Shown in pieces: positions 46,889-59,077 of a DNA stretch of 64,000 bases (the first letter of the stretch is position 1; the number at the start of each line of letters is the position of its first letter). A program made the translations under genes and the position numbers. This DNA comes from Morella rubra (lineage: Eukaryota; Streptophyta; Magnoliopsida; Fagales; Myricaceae): positions 22,372,450-22,436,449 of the forward strand of contig CM025855.1 in NCBI GenBank assembly GCA_003952965.2, given 5' to 3'. Below the pieces are notes generated by a model. It had not been told where the DNA came from, ran no database searches, and saw only the letters and a list, made by a program, of their open reading frames with translations.

Positions 46889-48154
46889 TTAGATGTGCCT
46901 CCATGGTCTTTCAGCAAGGCCTACACATTCACTGTGCCTATAGCAATCAACAAGATGATCGATTGTCAAACCGGCAGCTTGCATAAACGAATACACAATC
47001 ACCGGCCCTACCAGCCGAAATCCGTGCTTTATTAGATCCTTGCTCATGGCTTCCGCTTTTGGAGTCCTAAGAGGAACATTCCTCGGATATCTGTACCTGT
47101 TGATCACTGGTTTATGATTCACATAACCCCACATATAGCTACCGAACGATCCGAATTCCCTCACAATCTACATCATGAAAAATGTTAGATTTAGGAAAGT
47201 GCTTATTGAAGATTGCAAATGCTCCGAAATTGTTGAAGCTTGCCTTTAATACGCATTTGGCATTATCTACTATACACCGCACTCTGCTCTCTGCTACCAT
47301 TAGTTCTTTGTTAGATGTTATCTCTTCTATCTCCTGCTCCCCCATTTTGGCGACGATGTTGGGATCAAATCCAGCAAAAGCTTCTCTATGTAATATGTGA
47401 AACAAGTGTTTATGACAATTGCAGGTTGAATTACTGAAGGTGAAGCAAACGATGTTACCTTAACAGTTCCCTTCTTTTCAGGATTTCAGTCCAGTTGTAG
47501 TCCATCAACATGCCAGACATTGCTAGAAGCTCAAATAATGGGCTGTTTGACAATTTACAACGTGAAGGTTGGTATATAACACTCTTGCGGTTAGCTATAG
47601 ACTTCTGCTTAAAATTACAGAGGACTTACTTGTCATCGTAAACTGGAACTCCCCAGCACTCATCGTGAAACGCTACGTAAGCACTATCTGTGCAAAACGA
47701 TGACATCAAGGTCTATTTAGAAGTTTCTGATACTAACAAGTACTGAGGTGAATGGATATTACATCGATCAAGGTCTATTTCTATACCAAAGCTTACCGCT
47801 GTTCTTTGTAATCCAGTTGCATCTCTTCAATTCCCCTGCATCAGTCTCCTGACTTTGTTGCTGCAGATTTTTATCCACCGGGGCTTCTCTTCTTTCGTGC
47901 GGTGCAATCAGTCGTAATGCTAAAGATATCTTATGAGCCAGGGGAGTACTACAATCAGTAAGAGAAGAGTCGTTTGAGTTCTGTGACAAAGACAAAGACA
48001 ACGATGACAGGGAAAATGAAGAACTGCTTCTCTGAAGCCCGATTGGGTAAACTCTCTTAAGGTGTTTGGACAGAATGTTGGGAGCAGGCTTCTCTTTTTC
48101 CTTCAAGAGTTTGTTCTTCTCCAGAATATGTCTTCTTACATTTGCTTTAGACAT
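46889..48154 (-). CDS. DNA-3-methyladenine glycosylase I (TAG family)
   Basis: Five exons on the minus strand: 48154-47797, 47687-47630, 47542-47459, 47385-47244, 47167-46889. They join in phase to 306 residues. Introns 1-3 are GT-AG; intron 4 (47243-47168) uses a GC donor (AAAG/GCAAGC). The enzyme removes 3-methyladenine from alkylated DNA in base-excision repair. A plant-specific serine-rich N-terminus (residues 1-108) precedes the domain: KRCNWI, AYVAFHDECWGVP, LFELLAMSGMLMDYNWTEIL, REAFAGFDPN, SRVRCIVDNAK, GYVNHKPVINRY, KHGFRLVGPVIVYSFMQAAG and TIDHLVDCYRH. C112, H127, H285 and C289 align with the zinc ligands of E. coli Tag. The position of E. coli Glu38 is Ser148 here. No stops or frameshifts; probably functional. 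It likely corresponds to Arabidopsis At1g13635. Confidence 0.92.
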
Positions 48155-50480
48155 GCTGGAGAAGATGACAAAGTTTCTGCTCTAATTTGGGTAGATGCGA
48201 TGAATTGATCAGATGCATAGAAGTAGGGAGCCTTTTAAAAGGAGAGAGTTCCCACACGATCTTACTTAATAATTTGGTTGGTGAAATGTAAGTTTGACAA
48301 TTATGGATGACCCTTTATGCTCCTTAATCTTGAAGCAAAATACACAGCGTATCCATGATGGGAAACCACAAATCTATTGATGAACAGATAGTACTTCTAT
48401 GGCTGAATTGTCGTTTTCCTGTGCACCTTTTCCCCCCCCTAATTAAACAGAAGAAGGAAAAGAGGAAGAGAAATCAATCCAACGTAATGGCTGGACTGTT
48501 GGGACTAAGTCTACGCAGTCAAATCTTATACAGTTTTGATGACATGAAAAATGCTCATTTCCTTATTTGGCCTTAATATTTCTCTGCCTGGAAGATATGT
48601 GCCTTGCCCTACAATTATCAGAGAAGCTGCTAACCTTTCCCGCACTGACTGGTTTGTAGATTAGTAAACTTCTTTATTCAATGAGTACTGAAACTCAATT
48701 AGAAGGTAACTTGTTGATGAAAGTGTCAAATTTCAGGGAAGGCCAAGGCCAAGTAATAATAATCAAAATATCCTGTTGATTCCTGCCGACTGAGCTGACT
48801 ATAGGTTCCAAACGCACCATGGCAGATTCGATAGGATTATGGACCAAAGCACCCTATTTTGAAAAAAGTTGGCTGAATCTAAAACTTCATAATTTCATCC
48901 ATTCGAATAGTAATCTCCAATTATCAGTGGTGTGTACCTTTTGCGCATAAAGACGGGGGAAAGTGGAAACCACAGCTGAAAAACCCCTTGGGTCAAGTAA
49001 AGGGGGTGAAATTGTGGTGGAGGGGGCACTTTTAGTTGTTGTGGTAATGGCACTGTGTCCAAATTGCAGCAAAATCTAATGATAGCTCTTTTAGTTGTAG
49101 TGTTCGTCTCATTGCAAGTGAAAATGGGGCCAGTTTATTCTTAGATCTTACTCACTGATCTGTCCTCATCGCTTGAGGCGTACCTGTTGCCGGAATAGAC
49201 AGAGATATGCCATCTATCATCCTTCGAAGTGTTCCCCATTTTGTGAAATAAGTTAAATGGGTTATTTGCTCCTTCAAGTGTTAGGAGTGAGTTGTTCAAT
49301 TAGTCCTGAAGTGTGAGTCCAACCTTAAAAAACTTCCCCATTTGAATTTTGAAAAGTCATCTAAAAATCAAAATTAAAAGCAACAAAAAGGTGGATTGTG
49401 GGGTGGCAAGGGTGAGAGTTCCCTATGACCCAATCCCTTGGGATGGGACTTTAACCCATCTCGCCCCCTAGGATCACAGGATCCCACCCTTAAACCCAAC
49501 TTAAGCTGGCAACATTGTTTTTGTTTTTTTTTTAAACAAATGGGCCGGTCACGGTGTTGAATCCAACATCCCGCACTAAGAAGGGGGGTTTGAATCTTTT
49601 TCTTAGTCGAATTCAATTTCAGGGAATAAAACTCCTTAAACATGTCCTCGCTAATTCGTGCGCTTTCGAATTCGCACTACGATGAGCTTTTAAGATGTTG
49701 CACCCTAGCAACGATGCAATCCAATAGGTAGTATCCTGTTGGAGATGCTGTATTTTTTAATAGGTCTCAGTTAGAGCGGTAGCAAATTGATAGAATTCTC
49801 TTCGGTTGAGAACAAACCTCAAGTTGTTTGAATAAAAATATGCTTAATTTATTAAGGCAGAATTTAAATAAACAACTACTAACAACTTTTCCCACCACAA
49901 CTTCTTAAAATAAAGACACAATTTCCTAAAATAAAGACATAATAACTGGTAAAATATTAGCTAACAAATGCTAAATAGTCAACAGCTACTATGACCAAGT
50001 CTTCAACAGCCCACATTGCTTTTGCACATCCCTCATTTTACTCCAGGTAAAGATGGGATTATCCTGGTCTGCCAATTTTCAAATCCACTAGAAAATCATA
50101 GTTCTTAAGTCATGCCATCGCCGAGGTTAGAAATATTGACATTTGATTATCGAAATATCAAAGCTTGCTTTTGAAGGATTTTTCCCGGGATAGTTTTCTC
50201 CTCTCCACCATGAATCAAAACTCAAAATAGAAGGTTAGAAAAGTTAACAATATTGTGACTTGATTAAAGCAATAAGTAAAATAAATCTCTAGATTAGAAA
50301 GCTGTTCAATAATCTATTGATCTTCTTCCATATTGTCTTATTTTGGTTCAGATGATCTAAAGATAGAGTAGTTTGTTATTTTCCTCTAACTCGCCCCCAA
50401 CATGTATCAGTCCGTGGAAGAGTGAAAGGGTCGCCACTACTAAGAATCTTCCCCCTAATCTTAGATAAGTCGTCTGAGGG
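48155..50480. other. Intergenic, no gene seen
   Basis: The first ~150 bp upstream of 48154 are the TAG promoter region (TTTTAAAAGG near 48235 may be a weak TATA). The rest is AT-rich with patches of moderate GC at 49380-49510. No supported gene or clear transposon end. Confidence 0.4.
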
Positions 50481-50805
50481 TTTGTCGCGGTTAATTGCTG
50501 TGCTTACACACTAGACTACCTTTCTCCGAAAGCTCCGCAGGACCACCAACCACTAGTCTTCGGCCGGAGGGGTTTATTGCACAAAAATGCCGGGACGCAG
50601 GCTCCCGAAGAGGGAAGCCCAACGCAACGAATATCAGATGCAAAGCCCTGCACCAAATTAAGATCATTTTGGCATACTCTCCCAAAAAAAAAGCAAAGAG
50701 GGGGACCCCATTCCGTGTAGATAATTTTTTCAAGGGGCCAACGACCTTCATAGTTAATAGCGCTATCGTGGAACTAACGAAGGGACCTAAAGAAAACATA
50801 AACTA
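50481..50805 (-). other. GC-richer segment, possible organelle-derived insert
   Basis: About 325 bp are distinctly GC-richer than both flanks and open in two overlapping frames (50491-50799 minus and 50495-50806 plus). The minus frame contains KMILIWCRALHLIFVALGFPL and SSTIALLTMKVVGPLKK. Composition resembles plant mitochondrial DNA, so an insert of organelle DNA (NUMT) is my best guess, but I cannot name a mitochondrial gene. Boundaries are approximate. Confidence 0.3.
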
Positions 50806-51315
50806 AATCCAGAAACATATGGTACTTTTGCCCCTCTTCCTTTTTCGTTTTTTATTTGTAACTTTGACCACTTGAAATTGTCTCCCTCTCTTGCGACGAG
50901 ACAGAAGAAAAAGATAAATGCATGTGTATAATTAAAGGATAATATGGAAAAATGAGAGAAATAATAATGAGAGTGAATAAGGAAGTTTAAGACTTAATAC
51001 TAAGGTGGCCTTTGTTTATCAAAATTTTGGGGAATATTTTCAAAATTTTGGGAATCTTTTGGATATTAAAATTTATTAGGGTTTGTGAAGATGTTAAAAA
51101 TTTTTGGGGTGATAATGATCGGATGTTTGTTTTGTTTGAGATTTGTGTAAATAAAGAAGATTTTTTTTTGAATATTTTAGTAGATGATAAAATAAAATAA
51201 TATAAAATAATTAATTTCGTTTGTTTTTAACTTTGAACAGTAATATTGTACAGTAACTTTTCGAATTTTAAGCTTGCACAACGCATTTAACGCTTACTAA
51301 GATAAATTTAAACTA
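50806..51315. other. AT-rich spacer with a dispersed repeat
   Basis: A stretch around 50905-50985 (AAGATAAATGCATGTG, AATATGGAAAAATGAGAGAAATA) recurs at 54113-54170. No gene. Confidence 0.4.
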
Positions 51316-51693
51316 GGGGAAAATACATTTTTCACCCACGAACTATCATATATTTTACACTTTGTACCCTAAACTACCAATTTTGACACATTGCACCCTT
51401 TAACTACCAATTTTTAACACTTTACACCCTTTATTAAATTTTCAAACTAAAATGACGATAATGCCCTTAGATATTATTGTTAATTCATTAATTTCTCAAG
51501 GGTATTATTGTCAAATGGAGGGTGCAAAGTGTTTAATATTAGTAGTTGGAGGGTGTAATGTGTCAAAGTGGGTAGTTTAGGGTGCAAAATGTATAACATT
51601 GGTAGTTTGAGGGTGCAATGTCTTAAAGATGGTAGTTTGGGGTGCAATGTGTCACTACTCCGGTAGTTTGTGGGTGAAAAGTGTATTTTCCCC
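51316..51693. mobile_element. Mutator-type MITE, 378 bp, 9-bp TSD
   Basis: Starts GGGGAAAATACATTTTTCACCC and ends GGGTGAAAAGTGTATTTTCC(CC), with internal TTTGCACCCT-like modules in inverted order. Perfect 9-bp duplications TTTAAACTA flank it (51307-51315 and 51694-51702). Same family as 35907-36276. Confidence 0.9.
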
Positions 51694-51702
51694 TTTAAAC
51701 TA

Positions 51703-54700
51703 TTTATCACAACTACAAGATAGCCAAGAAAAACTTTCTTAATCAAAGAAGATTACGGTTAGCCCTATAATCAAAAAACAATGAAAGGAAGTAATCAAAC
51801 CAATCCCCACAAAAAACATCGGGTTTTGATTACGAAAAAAAAATCTCTTGAAGAAAAACTTCAAAAAATAAAAAAACTCTACGAGCCCATGGGCAGGAAA
51901 AGGTAACATTAGTTTTTGAATTCGGAGTACAAGTGATCGATAGGTTACACAATTCCAATTGCTAACCTAAACCCTGAATCCAACATCTAGATCTACACAT
52001 CACAAAGAATGAGAAATTTCTCTTCCATTCAAAGAAATTGATCCTTCGTCAATCTGTCATTTGCAAGCAGCCGTTCTTGTGACCCTCATGTGATTGGCTT
52101 TAAGAACAGCTCCTTCCAGAGCTTCAGGACTTCCAACAACTCTAGAATGTCTTCCAAATCTTTAAGGTGAATTCCAGGTGAACTCCAGAAACTCTCAGAA
52201 AATAGTTACACCTCAAACTCGCATTAATAAACTCCATACAGACTTTAATCTCCAGATAGCACTCCCAGACTTATCCATGTACTGCAAATAGCTTGTTATC
52301 ACGCAGGGCTTCTATAATCTTCGATCTCATAAATTATACAAACACAACCAATATTCACGAAGTTGAATGCCAATCACTTAAACATTTACAGAGAGTTAGA
52401 GATTTAAATAGTTCGAAGTAGAAGACCTACATACAAAATAAAAGCCAATATGATTGTATTTTGTATTACGAATACATGAAGAGTATAAGTTAAAGGTCTA
52501 TATTTATAGAGAAAAATACATTGAAAAACCTAGTTTAGACCCTAACTTCACCTAGAAGGGGGGTGAATAGGTGAAATTTGTAAATTAACGAATCAATATC
52601 AATTTTAAAAACAAGTTCTAAAATTGATCAGTCTAGATATATCAATCAACCAACACAATCATCAAATCAATAAATAAACTTGTAAAGAAATTAATCAAAT
52701 GCATAAAGAGACAAGAGATTTGATGACGAAGTGGAAAACCTTTGAAAAATCATTCAAAGGAAAAACCACTCCGGGCTAGCAGCCACCTGAAATCCACTAA
52801 GAAGAAATCCTTACAACAGTGATTCAAACATGGGCAACCCCAGTTGCTTGACTCTGACAACCCTGATGTAATAATCCAAGCACCCTTGCTCAGATCTGCT
52901 CCAAACAGCAATCACCTCAACCCTTGAGGTTCTTCTTAAGGATCTTCACGAACACCCTTGTTCTTCAACTTACCTTCAACACTATGAAGGGACAAAGTAG
53001 TATAAAGGAAGAGTAGAGAGAAATTCAATATCTTGAAGCACTAATCTTCTAGGGTTTCTCTCTAAGGGAGAGGGCTTCTATCACGTTCTAGTCGGCCTTC
53101 TCGAATCTCATTTCAAAAAATTAAGGACCTAAAAAATCTAGCAATTTTTGAAATTCGCCGGAAGTCGCTCGAGCGTAAGTCGAGCGCTCGTCGAACGTGA
53201 TGCCTCTGTATGAAAAATTCTTAAGGATGTTCGAGCACTGGTCGAGCATTAGTCGAATGTGATGTCTATGTATGAAGAATTCTTAAGGACGTTCGAGCGC
53301 TGGTTGAGCGTTAGTCGAACGTGATGTTTCTGTATGAAAATATCAAAGCCGCTCGAGCGTTTGTTGAACGCTGGTTGAACGTGAAGAAGACTTTGGACAG
53401 ACCATTGACTCTAACTCTTGAACAAATGTGTATACCAAAAATACAACTCGATCAAGACATATTTTGACACGGAATGATGCCAAAACAACAAAAACCTAAC
53501 ATACATAACATGATAAGAAAATATATTATCATATTTAAACTTGAATTTTTGAGATCTTGACAATGTCTCACATTAAAACTGAATCTCTGATATCGTGATA
53601 ATATCATATCAAATTTTATAGATTGGTTATGATATTATCTTTAATATCGCCCCTCAAACACAAAATGGAGAAATAGAGCTATGTTTGGTATGGTCTTGAA
53701 AATATTTTTTGTATAATGATTAAGAAAATTTGTTAAGATATGTTTTTTTAGGTGTTTGTGAGAACGGTGGAGTCCACAGAAACGATGTTTGAAAATATTT
53801 ATCTTGAATTTAAAAAATGAAACTTGAAAGTGATCGGACTTTGAAATCATAGGCACGTGATTCTTGCCGAACATATTTTTCATGCTCTTTTTTTTTTTTT
53901 TTCAATTGTTCGCTTCATAACTTTTGCCGAACATATCTCATGCTTTTTTTTTTTTCTCTCTAGCTTTCACCCACCTCTTTTTTTTTTCTCATCACAAAAA
54001 TTGAGAAGCCGATTTGTTGTAAGTACAACGGAGGTGAAAATTCACCAGTGAGATAGTCTATCTACTATTGACTCTAAGTCGATTTATTGTAAATGCTCTG
54101 ATACCAAGAAGAACAAGATAAATGCACGTGCGTACTTGAAGGAAAATATGGAGAAATGAGAGAAATAGTAACTAGAGACTGAGATTTGGTTTAGTGTAGG
54201 ACGACTATATTTAATTTGTACCATGAATACATGAAGAGTAAAAGTTAAAGGTTTTTTATATTTGATGTTGTTTCACAAGTAACTCATGCAAGCGATGTCA
54301 TCATTTGAAACGGTAGATGGATAGCAAGATCAATTTAATAAAAGGGTTAATAACCTATTTCTATTTAATTAGGTTTTGGCACGATTTTAAATTAGTCAGT
54401 AGGTTTTGGCCTCGCTCACATGCAATCCTAGTATAAAACTAGTGTTGCGCTTAACATTAAAATATTTAACAGAGTGTCGTCCAATAGAGAAATGTCACGT
54501 CATTTAAAGCTCACCTCATTTAAAAAATGCCACGCCACTTAAATTTTTTTTAAAGATAAAACAATTAAAAACACCATAGAACATAACAAAAAATAACAAA
54601 CAACAAGAAAAAGCAAACTAGAAAAAAGATTGAAAAACAAAACTCAATGCTTACCAAAGAAAGAAAGAAAAAATTCAATAATTATAAAAAAATTAATAAA

Positions 54701-54747
54701 ATAATACAACCCTGACGCAACCACCTGCTAAGGGTGGTAGTGACAGT
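51703..54747 (-). repeat. LTR-retrotransposon debris with a 62-bp tandem repeat
   Basis: The segments 51780-52510 and 52555-53640 read, on the minus strand, like copia LTRs, for example CACCTATTCACCCCCCTTCT (complement of 52553-52575), but no paired LTR or coding domain is present. A 62-bp unit built around TTCGAGC-CTGGTCGAGC-TTAGTCGAA is tandemly repeated about three times at 53155-53392. ATACATGAAGAGTA-AAGTTAAAGGT recurs at about 52483 and 54230. A ~20-bp unit TTGCCGAACATAT..CATGCT is duplicated near 53867 and 53925, with T-runs. No gene. Confidence 0.4.
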
Positions 54748-54755
54748 CCCCAAAT

Positions 54756-55241
54756 TAGGGCTGCACAAAATCGGACCTCAAACCGGACCTGATTTGTGGT
54801 CTTAGTGGTCAAAATCCGGTTTGGTCCGAACCGGATTTGTAAAACCGGATATATCCGGTTTGGTTCGGTCTATGCCTTTTGGCATCCGGTCCGGACCGAA
54901 TTTCTTAGTATAATTAATAAATATATTTTTTAATTGTTTTAATACAAACATAACACTTTTTTACACTTTTATAATTTTTTTTATTTTGACTTATGGTACT
55001 TAAGTTTTTTTAAGACATTTGCAACTAATTTTTTTTATCTTAAAATGCGAGCTAAAAATGAAAAAAAATAAAAATAAAAGCTTAAGAAAAAAAAAAAAGA
55101 GAAACCGGTCCGGACTATTTAAGTGGTCCAACCGAACCGGTTTGGAACGGACTGGACAATTTATAAGTGGTCTGGTCCGGTTCTTAATTTTAAGTACAAC
55201 AGGAAATCCGGTCCGACCGGATTTCCGGTTGTTCACCCCTA
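54756..55241. mobile_element. hAT-type MITE, 486 bp, 8-bp TSD
   Basis: Ends are TAGGGCTGCACA and TGTTCACCCCTA (near-perfect 12-bp inverted repeats). Perfect 8-bp duplications CCCCAAAT flank it at 54748-54755 and 55242-55249. The interior carries many AACCGG/CCGGTT-type motifs (GGTCCGGACC and relatives) around an AT-rich centre. No transposase. Confidence 0.9.
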
Positions 55242-55249
55242 CCCCAAAT

Positions 55250-56194
55250 TCAGTGGAGTGGAGAGATCTACCCCCTTTCATCCGAGGGCAGGGGTTTTTG
55301 CCCCTTTCTGCATTTTTTAGTATTTATTTTAACTATTAAGTTTTCGTGTAATTTTTTTGTTATGCTTTATGAATTTTTAACTGCTTTGACATTTTTTTAA
55401 AAATAATTTTAAGCGCCCTAGCATTTTTTAAATGGTGTGAGCTCTAAAATAATACTGTTATTTCTCTATTAAAGGTCAGGTGACGCCGTTTAATTTTTAA
55501 TGAAACTTTTGATAAGATGCATTAATCTCTAACTCGTTGCGATGAGAAGAAAATCTATCAACTAAATTTAAAAAATTATGTAAAAACTTAAGAACTACAT
55601 CGGTTAAAATCCAAGAATGCTAATGAAATGTTTATAGAAGAATGTTAAATTGATCCAATTAAATAGTACAATTAAGAAAGATAAAAATACATTATATATA
55701 TTAAATAATGTATGACTTATAACAAGATTTATACTATCTAATAATTAATACACTAAGGATTAAATAATGAAGCATTTAAGTATTGCATATTTATCTCTCG
55801 GAATTGTACCATCAAATCGAAAAAAATCATAATTCTTCAAAAATAGGTCCAAATGAGCTCCATCTTGGTAACTCATCCAAACAAGGAAAACGGCGTCGTC
55901 TTTGAGTAGATGACCCCCGTTTAGGCTGAAACATTCACCTCTGACACTGGGATAGACAGCGGCGCCTGGTACGAATCTCCTCGGTCTGTCTCGGTCAAAA
56001 CGCCGGGAAAGCAACGGCTGCCTAAAACCCCGTAAAATCCTACAAACTTCTTCAAAGCCTACGGCCCCACGGGCCATAACCCTCTCCACACCACAGACCT
56101 CTCCATCCCTCTCCACCTTCAATTCCCTAAACCTTTCCCGGGAAACAAACGGAAGAGAAAACCGGTCCTTTTCGTAAAATCCAAACCCCAGTCC
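55250..56194. other. Upstream region of the PPR gene
   Basis: AT-rich to about 55800, then rising GC toward the PPR start. The long minus-strand ORF at 55760-56521 overlaps the PPR first exon antisense and shows no domain; I treat it as a shadow. Promoter elements could not be fixed. Confidence 0.4.
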
Positions 56195-58988
56195 ATGCTT
56201 AACCACGTTCGACAATGGAAAAACTCCGTCCATTTCCCAACAAGATCCCGAATTCTTTTTCCCCTCTCTTCCCGTATGTTCATCAAGTCCTCGGTCTCCA
56301 TTGCAAAGCTTGACGACGAGGCCACGACTTCCTCTGCTGTCCGGAACCCGAGAGACACGGTTGGAGAAATTCTCGCCGGGTTGAGGAGCTTTGGCTTGAG
56401 AAGATTTGTCAGTGGGGATTATTTTCAGACGGTAGTTCTTACGCTTAGTGGGCCTCAAGTCGATCAGATCATTGATGCTTTGAGGGTCGAGCGCCCGGAT
56501 TTTGCGGTGGATTTCTTCCATATTCTAAGCGAGGAGTATGGGTTTCTGCATTCGAGGGTTTCGCGGTTCATTGCTTCACATGTTTTGGCGGGGAAAAGGC
56601 GGTTCAAGGAGATGCAGTTGGTCATAAAGCAAACGGTGGAAGAGGAAGGTACGGTTTTCAATTGTTCTTTAAGAATAAAGGGCCATTTGGTTGCGAATAA
56701 CTTGTAGGCAACGGACATGGATCGAAGGTCTGTACCTTATGGTTATTTTTGGTTTCGTTTCTTAAAATCAAAATCTTCTGCCAACTCGTATATTATCTGT
56801 AATTGACTGGGCTAAACTGAGCGGAGAAAATATTGGATTTTGCTGTTTTTATGCCTTAAACGCTATATCCTCGATTAGTTGTATTGAGATGGGTCTGTAT
56901 TTTTTATTTACAGATGTCTTATGATTTCTGGTAGGCTCTGGTTCTGCACCTTCGCTTTGTGCGCTGCTCTTCAATAGCTTCAGGGGCTGGGATTCAAATA
57001 TTGTGATTTGGGATATGTTAGCCTTTCAATATTCCAGATTTGAGATGGTTCAAGATGCCCTCTTTGTTCTTGCCAAGATGAAAGACCTGAACATGCATGC
57101 ATCAATACAAACATATAACAGTCTGTTGCATAACTTGAGGGACGCTGAAACCATGTGGGATATGCATAACGAAATCGAAGTTAGTGGAACTCCTCCAAAT
57201 GAGTATACTCAGTCCATTCTTATTGATGGCCTATGCGAGCAATCCAGGCTACAAGATGCAGTTTCATTCCTGCAGGATGTCAAGGGGAAGGATACTGAAC
57301 TTTCTATTGTTTGGTTCAATACCATCATGTCGAGGTTCTGTACATTGGGTTATGTAGATGTTGCGCAGTCATTTTTTTGTATGATGCTCAAGTGTGGACT
57401 ATTTCCTGATTCATACAGTTACAATATTCTTATTCATGGGCTATGTGTAGCAGGTTCAATGGAAGAAGCCTTAGAGTTCAAACAGGACATGGAGAAGCAT
57501 GGTGTAGAGCCTGATATAGTAACCTACAAGATTCTTGCCAAAGGGTTTCGTCTACTTGGTTTAATGAGTGGGGCTTGGATGGTCATTCAAGACATGCTGC
57601 TTAAAGGTTTTAACCCAGATCTCTTTACATATACATTATTGATATGCGGGCATTGCCAGATTGGTAATATTGATGAAGGCCTTAAGTTGCGGGAAGAAAT
57701 GCTGTCTCAGGGTTTTCAGTTGAGCATAATCTCATACAGTATATTGCTCAGCAGTTTGTGTAAAAGTAATCGGGTTGAAGAAGCAGTTAGATTGCTTTAT
57801 GAGATGGAAGCCATCAGCTTGAAACCAGATGTTATAACATATTCAATCCTCATTCATGGCCTCTGCAAGAAAGGAGAAGTCCATAGGGCTATCCAACTAT
57901 ACAGCGAAATGTGCTCGAGGAGAATCTTGCCAAATAATTTTACTCATGGTTCCCTTTTGTTAGGTCTATGTCAGAAAGGAAATATAGCAGAGGCAAGGAA
58001 GTATTTTGACGATTTGATAGCAAGAAACTTAGTGGATGATATTGTTCTGTATAATGTCATGATGAACGGGTATATAAAACTTGGTAATATTGCAGAAGCT
58101 GTACGGTTATACAGAAAATTAGCTGAAAAAGGGATTTCTCCAAGTATTGTTACTTTCAATATTCTTATTTATGGATTCTGCAAAAATAATAAACTTGGGG
58201 AGGCTCGAAAGCTTTTGGATACCACCAACCTGCATGGATTGGTTCCAAGTGTGGTGACGTATACAACTCTCATGAACGCATACTGTGAAGAAGGAAATAT
58301 GCACAAGATGTTTGAACTGCTTCGGGAGATGGAAGAAAAAGCTGTAAAGCCTACTCATATCACCTACACTGTACTTATTAAAGGACTATGCAAGCAATGG
58401 AAGTTGCAAGAATCTGTCCAATTACTTGAGGATATGCATGCTAAGGGTCTGATTCCTGATCAAGTTACATATAATACTATCATCCAATCTTTCTGCAAAG
58501 CTAGTGACCCTAGAAGAGCTTTTCAGTTACACAATGAGATGCTACAGCATTATCTGGAGCCTACTTCTGTCACATATAATATCCTCATTGATGGTCTTTG
58601 TGTATATGGGGACCTGAGGGATGCCGACAAGCTACTTCTTTCTCTTGAGAATGAAAAGTTGAATTTGACAAAAGTCGCTTATACAACAATAGTTAAAGCA
58701 CATTGTGCAAAGGGTGATATAAATAGGGCAGTAATATTCTTCCGTCAAATGGTGGAGAACGGGTTTAGAACCTCAATCAGAGATTACAGTGCTGTGATCA
58801 ATAGGTTGTGCAAAAGGCATCGAATTAATGAAGCAAAATATTTTTTCTGTATGATGTTATCTGATGGTATTTCACCCGATCAAGAAATTTGCAAGGTGAT
58901 GCTTCTGGCCTTCCATAGGGAAGGTGATCTAGATTCTGTTTTCGAACTACTTGGCGAGATGATCAAATTTGGGTTTCTTCCATATTAA
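56195..58988 (+). CDS. P-class pentatricopeptide repeat protein, organelle-targeted
   Basis: Exons 56195-56648 and 56935-58988 join in phase across a GT-AG intron (GGAAG/GTACGG ... GGTAG/GCTCTG), giving 835 residues. The N-terminus (MLNHVRQWKNSVHFPTRSRI) is basic, serine-rich and without acidic residues, as in mitochondrial presequences. From about residue 165 I count roughly 19 PPR motifs of 35 residues (for example PDVITYSILIHGLCKKGEVH, PSIVTFNILIYGFCKNNKLG). There is no E, E+ or DYW extension; it ends FGFLPY. P-class PPR proteins bind specific organelle RNAs for processing, stability or translation; the target is not predictable here. It is free of stops and frameshifts. From memory it corresponds to Arabidopsis At1g13630, next to a TAG glycosylase and RGF2, as here. 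The start is the first ATG giving the presequence. Confidence 0.93.
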
Positions 58989-59077
58989 TCCATGGGAAAT
59001 GACGAGCTCATGCATATCGTGTTTAGAAAGAGCCTTTCTTGGCTGATAGATGAGTCAGTATCTGAGGTACACATTAC

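Noticed and set aside
55760-56521. 253-codon minus-strand ORF
   Set aside because: Its 3' part is antisense to the PPR first exon and its start side lies in that exon. No domain or splice support; frame openness follows from the GC-rich coding strand opposite.
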